Assembly: GCA_017626035.1 (NCBI GenBank)
Contig: JAGAJR010000004.1
Location: forward strand, 1 to 55,075
Length of the DNA: 55,075 bases
Source: Alphaproteobacteria bacterium
GTDB taxonomy: Bacteria > Pseudomonadota > Alphaproteobacteria > RF32 > CAG-239
Direction of reading: 5' to 3'
Shown: positions 7,281-15,419 of the stretch, piece after piece
Layout: every line of letters begins with the position of its first letter
Numbering within the stretch: position 1 is the first letter of the stretch
Notes under the pieces: generated by a model
Database searches by the model: none
What the model was told of the DNA's origin: nothing
Seen by the model: only the letters and a program-made list of their open reading frames with translations
Position numbers and translations under genes: made by a program

Positions 7281-7335
7281 AACATTATTTCAACATTAAA
7301 GTAATATTATTTAAACATTAAATCAACATTAAAAT
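7281..7335. repeat. Five-copy 11-bp-phased direct repeat upstream of fic
   Basis: AACATTA occurs at 7281, 7292, 7314 and 7325, with AATATTA at 7303: five sites at exact 11-bp steps. On the coding strand of fic these read TAATGTT. All sites therefore face nearly the same side of the helix, as expected for cooperative binding by a DNA-binding protein. The array fills the gap between the 84-aa gene and the fic ribosome binding site. Candidate ligands are the Fic winged helix or the 84-aa protein. Confidence 0.8.
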
Positions 7336-7338
7336 AAG

Positions 7339-7593
7339 TTATTCGCCTTTATCTGCTCTTTCAAAAATGGCACCTAAGACTTCAAGGTTTTTAATCGTGG
7401 CCTTTAGTATTTTATTTTGCATTGCACGGAGCGTGTAAAAATTTTTGCTTTTGTTTGATTCCATTGTCTTGACAATCATTTCAACTTCCAGACCTGTATA
7501 ACAACGCATTATCCGTGTAAACGGATTACTGAAATGTTTCAGTGCATAATTTAATGCCGTATTGTCCAGACAAATATAAAAGTCCTTAATCAT
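7339..7593 (-). CDS. Small uncharacterised protein upstream of fic (84 aa)
   Basis: An 84-residue protein without signal peptide, predicted alpha/beta then helical (MIKDFYICLDNTALNYAL at the start; MQNKILKATIKNLEVLG near the end). I cannot name a family. AAGGA lies about 10 bases before the ATG. It is the first gene of the fic operon, separated from fic by the 70-base repeat-containing gap. The position suits a small regulatory partner of the Fic protein, but nothing in the sequence proves this. Confidence 0.55.
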   Translation of the reverse strand: MIKDFYICLDNTALNYALKHFSNPFTRIMRCYTGLEVEMIVKTMESNKSKNFYTLRAMQNKILKATIKNLEVLGAIFERADKGE

Positions 7594-7728
7594 TTTTATT
7601 ATTTCCTTCTGATGTTGATTATATAATAAAAATATTGAGCAATGGGTTTTGCACTTATTTCTTTTTTATTGTATTTCAAAATCTAATAAAATATACTGAG
7701 ATCATTCTTGATTTATCGGAGTTCTTAA

Positions 7729-8589
7729 ATGCCAATACCTACATATGATAAGCTCTTCAATCCCGTTATTGAAGCAATCAAAAACTTGGGCGGATCTGCA
7801 AAAAATGATGAAATCCTCTCAGAAATCAGTAAAATTCTTAAACTTACTGATGAAGAGGCATCTGAACTTTATAATGGAGGAAACCGTTCTGTTTTAGATT
7901 ATCGCGTTGCTTGGGCCAAGTCGTACCTTAAAGTATATGGTATCTTATCCAATTCTACTCGGGGCGTTTGGGCATTAACACCTAAAGGATTAAAAACAGA
8001 CAAGGTCAACATTAATGAGGTAAAAAAATTTGTAAAAAGCTGCGAACATTCCTCAAACGCAGAGGAGCCAACAAATATCCCTTTACAAGAAAAGGATAGT
8101 GCGTGTAATTTTATTGAAGAAACAACAGAAGAAATAAAATGGGAAGATAAGCTTATTGCGACCTTGAAAAAAATGAATCCCTTTGCATTTGAGAGACTCG
8201 CTCAGAGATTATTAAGAGAAGCTGGTTTTGACAATGTTGAAGTAACGAAGAAATCAGGTGACGGAGGAATAGACGGCAAAGGTGTATTCAAAATTGCCGG
8301 CTTCGTTTCCTTCAATATTTATTTTCAATGCAAACGATATGAAGGAACTGTTCCTTCATCTGTAATTAGAGATTTTCGTGGTGCTATAATGGGACGGGCA
8401 GACAAAGGTTTAATTATTACAACTGGCGTGTTTTCTAAAGATGCCAAAGATGAAGCCCGAAGGGATGGTGCTTTAATTATCGACCTGATTGATGGGCATG
8501 ATCTAGCTAATAAATTAAAAGAATTCAATTTAGGTGTCAAAATTATTGAACAAGTCGAAATAAACGAAAAATGGTTTAATGAATTATAA
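7729..8589 (+). CDS. Mrr-like restriction endonuclease (286 aa)
   Basis: The N-terminal winged-helix Mrr_N domain (~5-90: YDKLFNPVIEAIKNLGG, then LSNSTRGVWALTPKG) precedes a PD-(D/E)xK Mrr_cat domain (~145-285). Catalytic residues visible are Asp182 in GDGGIDG and the Q-x-K at 200-202 (FQCKRYEG), followed by RGAIMGRADKGLIITTG, a hallmark of the family. Mrr enzymes are type IV restriction endonucleases that cut modified DNA. GGAG lies 8 bases before the ATG. It is convergent with the KAP NTPase gene, with a 13-base gap between stop codons. Full length for the family. Confidence 0.9.
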   Translation: MPIPTYDKLFNPVIEAIKNLGGSAKNDEILSEISKILKLTDEEASELYNGGNRSVLDYRVAWAKSYLKVYGILSNSTRGVWALTPKGLKTDKVNINEVKKFVKSCEHSSNAEEPTNIPLQEKDSACNFIEETTEEIKWEDKLIATLKKMNPFAFERLAQRLLREAGFDNVEVTKKSGDGGIDGKGVFKIAGFVSFNIYFQCKRYEGTVPSSVIRDFRGAIMGRADKGLIITTGVFSKDAKDEARRDGALIIDLIDGHDLANKLKEFNLGVKIIEQVEINEKWFNEL

Positions 8590-8602
8590 AAACATTTTAA
8601 GT

Positions 8603-10189
8603 TTATTCAAAATGAGAAATGAAATCCATTTTAGCAAAATATGACTGTTTAAATTTATCCAAATCAAAGGTATCTACAGTATTTATATCTGGTTTGGGAT
8701 TTTCCCATTGAGCATCTCTCTTTGAATGTGTTATCAGCGCTATTCTCTGATTATTTAATATAGCATTGCAGCCTGCATTATATTGATCTACTTCAGCAAT
8801 CCATTTTAATGGATGTACAGGAGCTGGTTCAACATTAAAAAATCTATCGACATTATCTTCAATAATTCTATTTATACCAACGCTTGAAGATATCTGATCT
8901 ACGGAATACCCTAAAACTTGAGGTGCTGCAGGAACAGAACCTCGATCAAACACCACCTCCCTATCGCCTAAATCTTTTTTGTTCTTAGATATTTGAGAAG
9001 AAATTTCGTTTATTACTTTGCCATTATAATTTCGTAATTTATTATAAATGCTAATATCAAATTCATGCAAACAGACTAATAATACAGCCAAGTCTGGTGA
9101 AAATAATTCACTGCTCGCGGCTATTTCCCTTGTAAACATAACCAATCTGTCAAAAACCTGTTCCATTTGCCTCAATGTAAATTGGAACCAATTACTATAT
9201 GCTGAAAAATATCGTTTAATAATAAGCTCTGAAGTTTGCCAACTATTAAAATCTCTTTTTTGAGCAATATCTTCTTGATTTTGTATCCCCATAAACTGTT
9301 GATCTATCATATCACGATAACTATCAGTCCTTATTTTAAATACCAAATCTCTGTTATCATTTTGAATTTTTTGTATTAGAATTGCCATATCAAATTTATC
9401 ATACAAAAATTCAGTAAAAGCTTTTCTATCAGGAGCTGGTAGTAAAAATGTATTATTAATAAATTTTCTTTTGTAGCCTTCAAAATTATTTGTACCAAAT
9501 AAGCATTTAACAGAACTCTCTAATTGTTTCTCATCTAAAGCCAAAACAAACACAAATCCTGACACATCGAAGAAATGCTTCAATACTTCCAAAGTTTTCA
9601 CAGCATAATCCGGCCGACACCTATCCAATTCATCAATAATAATTACAATTGGTTTCTTATTTTTCCTCGCCCATTTACTTAGAGTTTGTTTTAATTCTTT
9701 TAAAGAATCCTGATACATTTTAAAATCATCATATAAAGATTCAGTAGAGAATTTATCTTTAATAACATCAACCGTTTCAGATCCTATAGTTTTTCTAATT
9801 CCTATCTCACATAAACTTATAAGAGATTTACTAGCTAAATCTCCAACAAAATTTATAATTTTTACAGGCAGAGCTTTTCCCTTGCGTTTATAAAGCTCAT
9901 TTAATTTAGCCAATAACGGCACAAGAGGATTATCATAAAAATCCAGCTCCCAAATATTCAATTTGGCAACCTTTATATTATCTGTCTTTAAAACTTGTTC
10001 TAGTTTTTCGCAGAAAAATGTTTTTCCAATACCAAATTCAGCCGCTATTGAATAAACCTTCGAAACACCACCTTCAATATAAGCATCTTGCTCTATTAAA
10101 TGAGCAAAATCGACCACAAATGTTTTTATATTTAGCTTATCATCTGTAAAAATATCATCATAGTTTTCCAGTGGCTTCATAACTGTCAT
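8603..10189 (-). CDS. KAP family P-loop NTPase (528 aa)
   Basis: Walker A is AEFGIGKT (50-57) and Walker B is VIIIDELDRCRPD (182-194), the KAP-type signature, followed by ETLKHFF-like helices and FVFVLALDEKQL. KAP NTPases are often membrane-linked; here I see no clear transmembrane insert, so this may be a soluble member. The ~250 C-terminal residues are of unknown function. An AGAGG ribosome binding site lies 6 bases before the first ATG. KAP proteins are frequent in phage-defence islands, and its convergent neighbour is an Mrr nuclease. Substrate unknown. Confidence 0.88.
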   Translation of the reverse strand: MTVMKPLENYDDIFTDDKLNIKTFVVDFAHLIEQDAYIEGGVSKVYSIAAEFGIGKTFFCEKLEQVLKTDNIKVAKLNIWELDFYDNPLVPLLAKLNELYKRKGKALPVKIINFVGDLASKSLISLCEIGIRKTIGSETVDVIKDKFSTESLYDDFKMYQDSLKELKQTLSKWARKNKKPIVIIIDELDRCRPDYAVKTLEVLKHFFDVSGFVFVLALDEKQLESSVKCLFGTNNFEGYKRKFINNTFLLPAPDRKAFTEFLYDKFDMAILIQKIQNDNRDLVFKIRTDSYRDMIDQQFMGIQNQEDIAQKRDFNSWQTSELIIKRYFSAYSNWFQFTLRQMEQVFDRLVMFTREIAASSELFSPDLAVLLVCLHEFDISIYNKLRNYNGKVINEISSQISKNKKDLGDREVVFDRGSVPAAPQVLGYSVDQISSSVGINRIIEDNVDRFFNVEPAPVHPLKWIAEVDQYNAGCNAILNNQRIALITHSKRDAQWENPKPDINTVDTFDLDKFKQSYFAKMDFISHFE

Positions 10190-10243
10190 AGCATCCTCTG
10201 TTATAGGTTATAAATTAGCACCTACCATAAAATATGAATAGTA

Positions 10244-10362
10244 TCAACAAATTCTTTCTATCGTCATCATCTGCCGCAAATCGTTATCCATACCGTTAAT
10301 AATAAGATGGATTTCCGCTAATTTCTGCTCGTATTTTTTCCTAAGGTCATAAACCTTGGTCT
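10244..10362 (-). pseudogene. Possible 3' remnant of a gene cut at the repeat edge
   Basis: A minus-strand frame reads leftward out of repeat copy 2 and encodes ~40 residues of plausible coiled-coil protein (DLRKKYEQKLAEIHLIING... ending ERIC). Its upstream part is the repeated terminator sequence and cannot be native coding DNA. It may be the tail of a gene truncated when the repeat arrived. No start or ribosome binding site of its own. Confidence 0.3.
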
Positions 10363-10369
10363 GCCAGAT

Positions 10370-10409
10370 AAAAAAGAAAGCAAGTGTAAAAACACTTGCT
10401 TTCTTTTTT
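10370..10409. terminator. Intrinsic terminator in repeat copy 2
   Basis: The arms AAAAAAGAAAGCAAGTGT and ACACTTGCTTTCTTTTTT pair perfectly around a 4-base AAAA loop, with A/T runs on both sides. Usable in both directions. Confidence 0.8.
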
Positions 10410-10498
10410 ATTTTCGAATTAAGAATAAAATTCTCAATTGCCAAATGATCATAATAAATTTGATATTCATTTATTTTCCTTTCCGTAATTGAAATTTG

Positions 10499-10530
10499 AA
10501 CGTCTGAAGATGCAGCTTCAGACGTTTTTC
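10499..10530 (+). terminator. Second hairpin with T-tract in repeat copy 2
   Basis: The same AACGTCTGAAG/CTTCAGACGTT hairpin as in copy 1, with the same T-rich tail. Confidence 0.55.
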
Positions 10531-10657
10531 TTTTACAACCGATTAGATTAAAATAAAAGTTCTCTTTATATTTATTATTACACTGTATTATGATATAAAA
10601 TTTATTGGCAAAATAAAATTTGTGTTCTGATGAAAGAATATTGTATGGAGATGTAAT

Positions 10658-10738
10658 ATGGTAGATTTGTATTCAATATGCCCTTATAAAGCATATTTTC
10701 AAGACATTAACGGGCGATGCAGATATGTTATTGTTTAG
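10658..10738 (+). pseudogene. Truncated second copy of the 159-aa gene (26 codons)
   Basis: ATG plus 22 codons match the start of the gene at 4986, with a few changes (H13Y, K22R). Beyond codon 23 the frame enters unrelated sequence and stops at 10736-10738, inside the convergent 213-aa gene. Its promoter and GGAG site are intact, so a 26-residue peptide could still be made, but the protein is lost. Confidence 0.8.
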
Positions 10739-11369
10739 TGTCTTCAGTAGATTGATTCCATTCATATTGTTGAGATGAAATAATTTTATCTGCATCAAAT
10801 TTTTGAATAACAAAAATCAGGATGGTGACCAATATCCCTAAAATAACCAACCAATTTGTTGTTATAAAACGACTTTTTGCTAACAATGCCTCACGCTCTT
10901 TTTCACAACCTTCAAAACTCTTATGTCTTTTTTTATTATATGAATAAAAGAAGAGACACTTATTTTTTTGATTTAAACTTACGAATTCTTGTTCTTTGCC
11001 TTGAAAATTCCATAAATTATGCCAACAAACCAGAAAATCTTGGTATGGAGCATTCGGACAAGGGGGCATTCTAAATGTTTCTACAATCGCATTAGGATAT
11101 GCTATCCCAAAATCATCTGGATTAGAGGAGTGTGTTAAGATTTCCAAAACATTTCTACCACCACCTAATTTATCGTGATATACACCTCTGCTTAAGTCAT
11201 CATAAATTTGTTTATATTGTTTTTGCCATGCTTTCTTAGCCCGTTGTTCTTTACCAACAAAATCAAAATTGTTAGCCAAAGCCTGTTTACGTTCCTCATT
11301 GGTCAAAGTATTTAAAGAATTATTTATGCATCTTGTGCAAAAGGCACAATTTAAACAACATTTTTTCAT
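10728..11369 (-). CDS. Cys-cluster protein with C-terminal membrane segment (213 aa)
   Basis: I recognise no family. The N-terminus carries a dense cysteine cluster (MKKCCLNCAFCTRCINN; C4, C5, C8, C11, C14) that could bind zinc or an iron-sulfur centre. A soluble region with further cysteines follows, then one hydrophobic segment (NWLVILGILVTILIFVI, ~172-188) and a short polar tail. It overlaps the preceding 269-aa gene by ATGA and has a GAGGA ribosome binding site. It is the last gene of a leftward operon headed by an MmeI-like enzyme. A membrane-anchored effector or sensor is possible. Confidence 0.65.
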   Translation of the reverse strand: MKKCCLNCAFCTRCINNSLNTLTNEERKQALANNFDFVGKEQRAKKAWQKQYKQIYDDLSRGVYHDKLGGGRNVLEILTHSSNPDDFGIAYPNAIVETFRMPPCPNAPYQDFLVCWHNLWNFQGKEQEFVSLNQKNKCLFFYSYNKKRHKSFEGCEKEREALLAKSRFITTNWLVILGILVTILIFVIQKFDADKIISSQQYEWNQSTEDTKQ

Positions 11370-12175
11370 ATTGCTTTATCCTCTATAATAAAAGAGGCTA
11401 ATTTGCTAGATAACGGGGTCAATTCATACGAATCAAATTTTAAAGCTATTTCTTTATCCATATACGGCTTAAGACTCGGGTAACTTTTTTCTAAATTTCG
11501 CCTACATTTTTCATCTTGCATACTAAATTCTTTTTTATCATCCCAATAAATAATTTTGGAACCTGATTTTTCTAACATCTTTTTATAAACGAGATATTCT
11601 AAATCAACAGGTTCTAACAGCAAAAAATCTTCAGAAAGATCTCGGTATCTATTTTTATAAAACACCTCTAATTCTGAAAAACTGTCAAAATCCTTATAAG
11701 AACTTTCTTGTAAATATTGGAACTTTATTAATTCAATTTGTTTTGAGGTTATTTCAGAAACAATATCTATACAATCATCGATTAGAATTTTATCTAAATC
11801 TTCTGCAAAAACTCTATTTTTTAATAGTTTTAATAATAATGAAACTTTTTTTTCATTACCCTCAAAAACATAGGAATTTTGCACCTTATATATAGTTTTA
11901 ATTATTTCTGGCTGATGAAGGGCTTCACCTAATTTGTCTTTTAAATTTTCTGCAATATTTAAGAACACATTTATTATTTTATCATCTATGTTTGATTTAC
12001 GTTTATCTGCTATTTTTTTTGCTTCTCCAACACTCACAAACATATTAAATTTTTCAATATCATTAAGAAGACAAGATAAGCCATTATGCGTTAATAATAC
12101 ATCAATCCCGCCTATTTGATAAGATATAGAGCCTTTTTCATTGTATTGAACTAAATTATAATTATTTTCTGACAT
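11366..12175 (-). CDS. Uncharacterised helical protein, possibly LPO_1073/Vpar_1526-like (269 aa)
   Basis: A soluble, helix-rich protein. The stretch around residues 75-140 (LKDKLGEALHQPEIIKTIY, then LLLKLLKNRVFAEDLDKIL) reminds me of LPO_1073/Vpar_1526 proteins, where a similar segment precedes a conserved helical domain; this is a weak recall, not an alignment. No catalytic motif is obvious. The start has a TAGGAG site 7 bases upstream and overlaps the 67-aa gene by 14 bases; the end overlaps the 213-aa gene by 4. The tight overlaps indicate translational coupling in one operon. Confidence 0.65.
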   Translation of the reverse strand: MSENNYNLVQYNEKGSISYQIGGIDVLLTHNGLSCLLNDIEKFNMFVSVGEAKKIADKRKSNIDDKIINVFLNIAENLKDKLGEALHQPEIIKTIYKVQNSYVFEGNEKKVSLLLKLLKNRVFAEDLDKILIDDCIDIVSEITSKQIELIKFQYLQESSYKDFDSFSELEVFYKNRYRDLSEDFLLLEPVDLEYLVYKKMLEKSGSKIIYWDDKKEFSMQDEKCRRNLEKSYPSLKPYMDKEIALKFDSYELTPLSSKLASFIIEDKAI

Positions 12176-12365
12176 TAATTTCTCCTATTTGTGTATTACT
12201 TCTAGAAAACATGCCATTTTTCTGTACTTGTGATTTATCCTGAATTCTCATATAATATTGCCGAGTAAAATGAAACGTAATTCCACTTCCTATTAGTCCA
12301 CCAATAACACCACTAATAATTTCGGATAAATAATTTAGAACAAAGTCAATACTTGTTTGAACCAT
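12162..12365 (-). CDS. Small membrane protein (67 aa)
   Basis: One membrane segment with glycine-rich packing (LSEIISGVIGGLIGSGITF, ~13-31) is followed by a basic tail (FTRQYYMRIQDKSQVQ) and a polar end (GMFSRSNTQIGEINV). Good AAGGAG site before the ATG. It lies 54 bases after the MmeI-like gene and overlaps the 269-aa gene, so it starts a three-gene set. The S-N-T-Q-I-G tail resembles polar N-terminal segments of the putative LPO_1073-like family, as if one protein were split in two here. Function unknown. Confidence 0.6.
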   Translation of the reverse strand: MVQTSIDFVLNYLSEIISGVIGGLIGSGITFHFTRQYYMRIQDKSQVQKNGMFSRSNTQIGEINVRK

Positions 12366-12419
12366 ATCTTTCTCCTTAATTTACTAAACTGCTCATAAAT
12401 GGTTAATTTCTCCTGCTCT

Positions 12420-15206
12420 TTATCTTTTGCCTTTATTTTTTACTTTCTTCATAATAGCTAATGGTGCTGTATATTGTTCATAAAGATTAAATAAAAATTC
12501 CATACGTTCTGCTTCATTATTGAAGGATTTTTTGCCATAACAAGCATCAACAGCTTTATCTAGAGCATCATGAGCTTTTACAAGGTCTGCTGGCATTGTC
12601 TCAGGATTATATAGAATTGCAAGAGAACAATCTGGATATTTAGCACGGATATCAAGAACTTTTTGTGCCAATTCTTGAACTTTTTCTTTTTGTTTATCGG
12701 TTGGTTTCATAGGCCATGGATAGTTATTATAGACGATCTCAGCCGAATATTGATAATCACTTTTCATTCTACCACAAATGTACTTCATCCAAGTCATATG
12801 CATAATAGAAGTTAAAACACCAAAACAATATAAGTTAGAGGTTGGAATAATTAATGTGCTTCCATTGGCAATAAAATCTTTTTTACATATGCAAATTGGA
12901 ACATATTTTCTTCGCTCAGATGATACCTTAGGAATAGCAATAAAATCAACCGTAGGCTGCCTTATTTCTCCAAAAAGATAAGGAATATCTGCTAATTTTC
13001 TTGTTGTATCTCTCGGTGAATTTTCTCGAAATATTTTTACATCCTCAACTCTTTTTTTTACTATTGGCATACTATTTAATTCATTAGGAGAACAATCTTT
13101 TAACCACAGACAATACCTTAATTCTCCATTTATTAGTTCATATCCACCACCGTATTTTTTTATATATTTTTTTGCTTGTGGCTCATTTTTCTCAATCTCA
13201 TACCTAGTTTCATCGTTAAGAATGAATCCCTTTAATTTATCTTCAGTTTTTCTACTTTTATCTATTGGCATACTTCCATATTGCATAGAAAATTTGCCTA
13301 ATGATTTTGTACGCTTCTGAATAAGTATATTTTTAAAATCAACGAGATAAGGATTTATATTTTTTACAATAACTTCATGTACATCACCTTTAATATCTTG
13401 ATAATCAAAAATTCGCTTCTTATCTATGTCATAATTGGCAAAACCAATAATTACACAATGAACATGTGCCCTGCCACTTGCCTCACTATCCCAAACAAAA
13501 GTCCGATGAGCAAAATGAATTTTTATACCGAGGGTAAATAATGCTGTCCATAATATACCTACTTGCTCTCCTTGTGTAATCGAGTTTGTAGAAACAAAAG
13601 CCACTTTTATCCTAGTATTCCGTATATATTCAGCTGCTTTCATATACCAAGCAGTTACATAATCTAACACCCCAACGCCTTTTAAATTGTGAAAAATTGT
13701 TTTAATTTCATGACTTTGTTGGGCACTTTGCTCCTTTTTTCCGATAAAGGGCGGATTACCTAAAATATAAGATAACTCTTTTGGGCTTACTAACTCTTTC
13801 CAGTCGGTTGTTAAAGCATTACCACATAAGATATGAGCTGTTTTTCTTAATGGAATACGAGCAAAATATTGTCCAAATGCTTTTGAAAGTTCAATGTTCA
13901 TCTGATGGTCACAAATCCACAGGGCTACCTCAGCAATTTTTGCCGGAAATTCTTCAATCTCTATGCCATAAAAATTATCAACGTCAATTAGTGATAACCT
14001 TTCAACGTCAAATAGCTCATATATTTGCCCTTTCTTCATATAGAGTTCTTTTAAAACATCTAATTCAAGCTGTCGCAATTCTCTATATGCAATTACAAGA
14101 AAGTTACCACACCCGCAAGCCGGATCAAGAAATCTTAATTTGGCCAATTTCTGTTGAAATGCTTTTAATTTTGAATTTTTAGCTGTCGATCTATCGTTCT
14201 TTAATTTTTCGAACTCAGCCTTCAAATCATCTAAAAAGAGAGGCGAAATCGTTTTCATAATATTTTTTTCGGTTGTATAATGCTCTCCTAACGTTCTACG
14301 TTTTTCTTTATCTGCGACACATTGAAAAAGAGAGCCAAAAATTGCCGGAGACACGCCATTCCAAGTATAATAACAGCAGTCTAATAAAGCTTTTCGCATT
14401 TTGCTGTCAAATGATGGAATTCTAACACTTTTATCAAAAAGAGAGCCATTGATATACGGGAAAGCAGCTAAATCCTCATCAAGATTTTTTTGTCTTTTAT
14501 CTTCTGGAGTATTTAAAACTTCAAATAGCTGCGTAAGCCACATCCCGGTATCTGAACCGTCAACATTAGTTCTTTCTTCAATAAGAAATTTAAAACTATC
14601 TCGGGTAAATATACCAGTATCATCAGCAAACAGACAAAAGAGAATTCTAACCAAGAATAATTCTAAATCATGCTCAATATAGCCACTCTCTTTAAGCTGA
14701 TCATATAGCTTTCCCATTAATTCGGAAGCCTCTATATTTGCTTGCTGAAAATCTTTATACTCTTTTTTCTCATAACCGGCTAAAAAGCCAAAATGTTCAA
14801 TATTTTCCGAAAGTTCTGAAAGTTTGAATTTATATTCTTTATGATTATCCAGGTCATAAAGCTCAAAATTTTGAAAATCGCAAGCCAAAACATATTGCGG
14901 AAGTTCATTATCTTTAAGCCCCGGAAAATAATCCAGAGCTTGTTTTTTAGCTTTTGTTAAATCGCGTCCTTCTGATTTTTGTTCAACGAGCAACACACCT
15001 TTCCAGAGTAAATCTATAAAACCTTGCTTATCGCCAAATTTTTTAACCGGTTCTTCAAAAGTTGCGACACGACGTCTGTTTACACCGAACACATTAAAAA
15101 ATTCATTATAAAAAGTTTGTGTTTCCCCCTTTTCATAATGTGCATCAGCAAAATCATTTGAAAATTTTAATGCTCTATTTCTAATTTCATTCCAAGACAG
15201 TGCCAT
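12420..15206 (-). CDS. MmeI-like type IIL restriction-modification enzyme (928 aa)
   Basis: A single-chain enzyme that methylates and cuts DNA. The N-terminal nuclease has Asp65 and Glu75-x-Lys77 (GFIDLLWKG, VEQKSEG), the D-X9-ExK spacing known from MmeI. A helical linker follows, then an adenine methyltransferase with motif I DPACGCGNFL (361-370) and motif IV NPPF (484-487), and a C-terminal target-recognition region with PWPM near 815. Length is close to MmeI (~920). Such enzymes need no separate methylase or specificity subunit. The start is preceded by a weak AGAG. Three small genes follow in the same direction, 54 bases or less apart or overlapping. Confidence 0.92.
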   Translation of the reverse strand: MALSWNEIRNRALKFSNDFADAHYEKGETQTFYNEFFNVFGVNRRRVATFEEPVKKFGDKQGFIDLLWKGVLLVEQKSEGRDLTKAKKQALDYFPGLKDNELPQYVLACDFQNFELYDLDNHKEYKFKLSELSENIEHFGFLAGYEKKEYKDFQQANIEASELMGKLYDQLKESGYIEHDLELFLVRILFCLFADDTGIFTRDSFKFLIEERTNVDGSDTGMWLTQLFEVLNTPEDKRQKNLDEDLAAFPYINGSLFDKSVRIPSFDSKMRKALLDCCYYTWNGVSPAIFGSLFQCVADKEKRRTLGEHYTTEKNIMKTISPLFLDDLKAEFEKLKNDRSTAKNSKLKAFQQKLAKLRFLDPACGCGNFLVIAYRELRQLELDVLKELYMKKGQIYELFDVERLSLIDVDNFYGIEIEEFPAKIAEVALWICDHQMNIELSKAFGQYFARIPLRKTAHILCGNALTTDWKELVSPKELSYILGNPPFIGKKEQSAQQSHEIKTIFHNLKGVGVLDYVTAWYMKAAEYIRNTRIKVAFVSTNSITQGEQVGILWTALFTLGIKIHFAHRTFVWDSEASGRAHVHCVIIGFANYDIDKKRIFDYQDIKGDVHEVIVKNINPYLVDFKNILIQKRTKSLGKFSMQYGSMPIDKSRKTEDKLKGFILNDETRYEIEKNEPQAKKYIKKYGGGYELINGELRYCLWLKDCSPNELNSMPIVKKRVEDVKIFRENSPRDTTRKLADIPYLFGEIRQPTVDFIAIPKVSSERRKYVPICICKKDFIANGSTLIIPTSNLYCFGVLTSIMHMTWMKYICGRMKSDYQYSAEIVYNNYPWPMKPTDKQKEKVQELAQKVLDIRAKYPDCSLAILYNPETMPADLVKAHDALDKAVDACYGKKSFNNEAERMEFLFNLYEQYTAPLAIMKKVKNKGKR

Positions 15207-15419
15207 AGTTAATCTCTCTAAGTTCTAGGTATAAAAGAATTGTTTTATTTTATTGTGTGTATTTTCTAAAAGCAAGTTTTTCAACGATCTTTTGACAAGA
15301 AAATAGTTTCTAACACATTAAGTGTAAGTCTACAAATTCACTCCGACCACATTTTGTGAACTGGCAGGAATGGTGGTTCTAATTGTAAAAAAAGTTTTTT
15401 TACAAAATTCTAAACAATT
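15207..15419. other. Intergenic gap at the island edge, with a 23-bp palindrome
   Basis: AT-rich, no gene recognised. At 15383-15405 the 11-base arms TTGTAAAAAAA and TTTTTTTACAA flank a single G, a perfect palindrome. Base composition and gene content change here from accessory (left) to chromosomal (right). It holds the promoter of the restriction enzyme and the 3' end of the mutarotase gene. No tRNA or obvious att core is seen. Confidence 0.5.

Larger units (their letters stand above)
10363..10726. repeat. 364-bp direct repeat, copy 2 (right edge of cassette)
   Basis: Homologous to 4691-5054. It ends one base before the stop codon of the convergent 213-aa gene. The terminator stem is slightly longer here (AAGTGT/ACACTT) than in copy 1, where one pair is G-T. 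Confidence 0.93.

Noticed and set aside
10363-10444. Start of a 66-residue minus-strand gene
   Set aside because: Its first codons lie in the repeated terminator sequence, so at most the part left of 10363 is old coding DNA.
4691-10726. Composite transposon bounded by insertion sequences
   Set aside because: The 364-bp repeats encode no transposase, have no terminal inverted repeats and show no target-site duplication.
13781-14182. 133-residue plus-strand frame
   Set aside because: Antisense to the methyltransferase core of the MmeI-like gene, whose motifs are intact.
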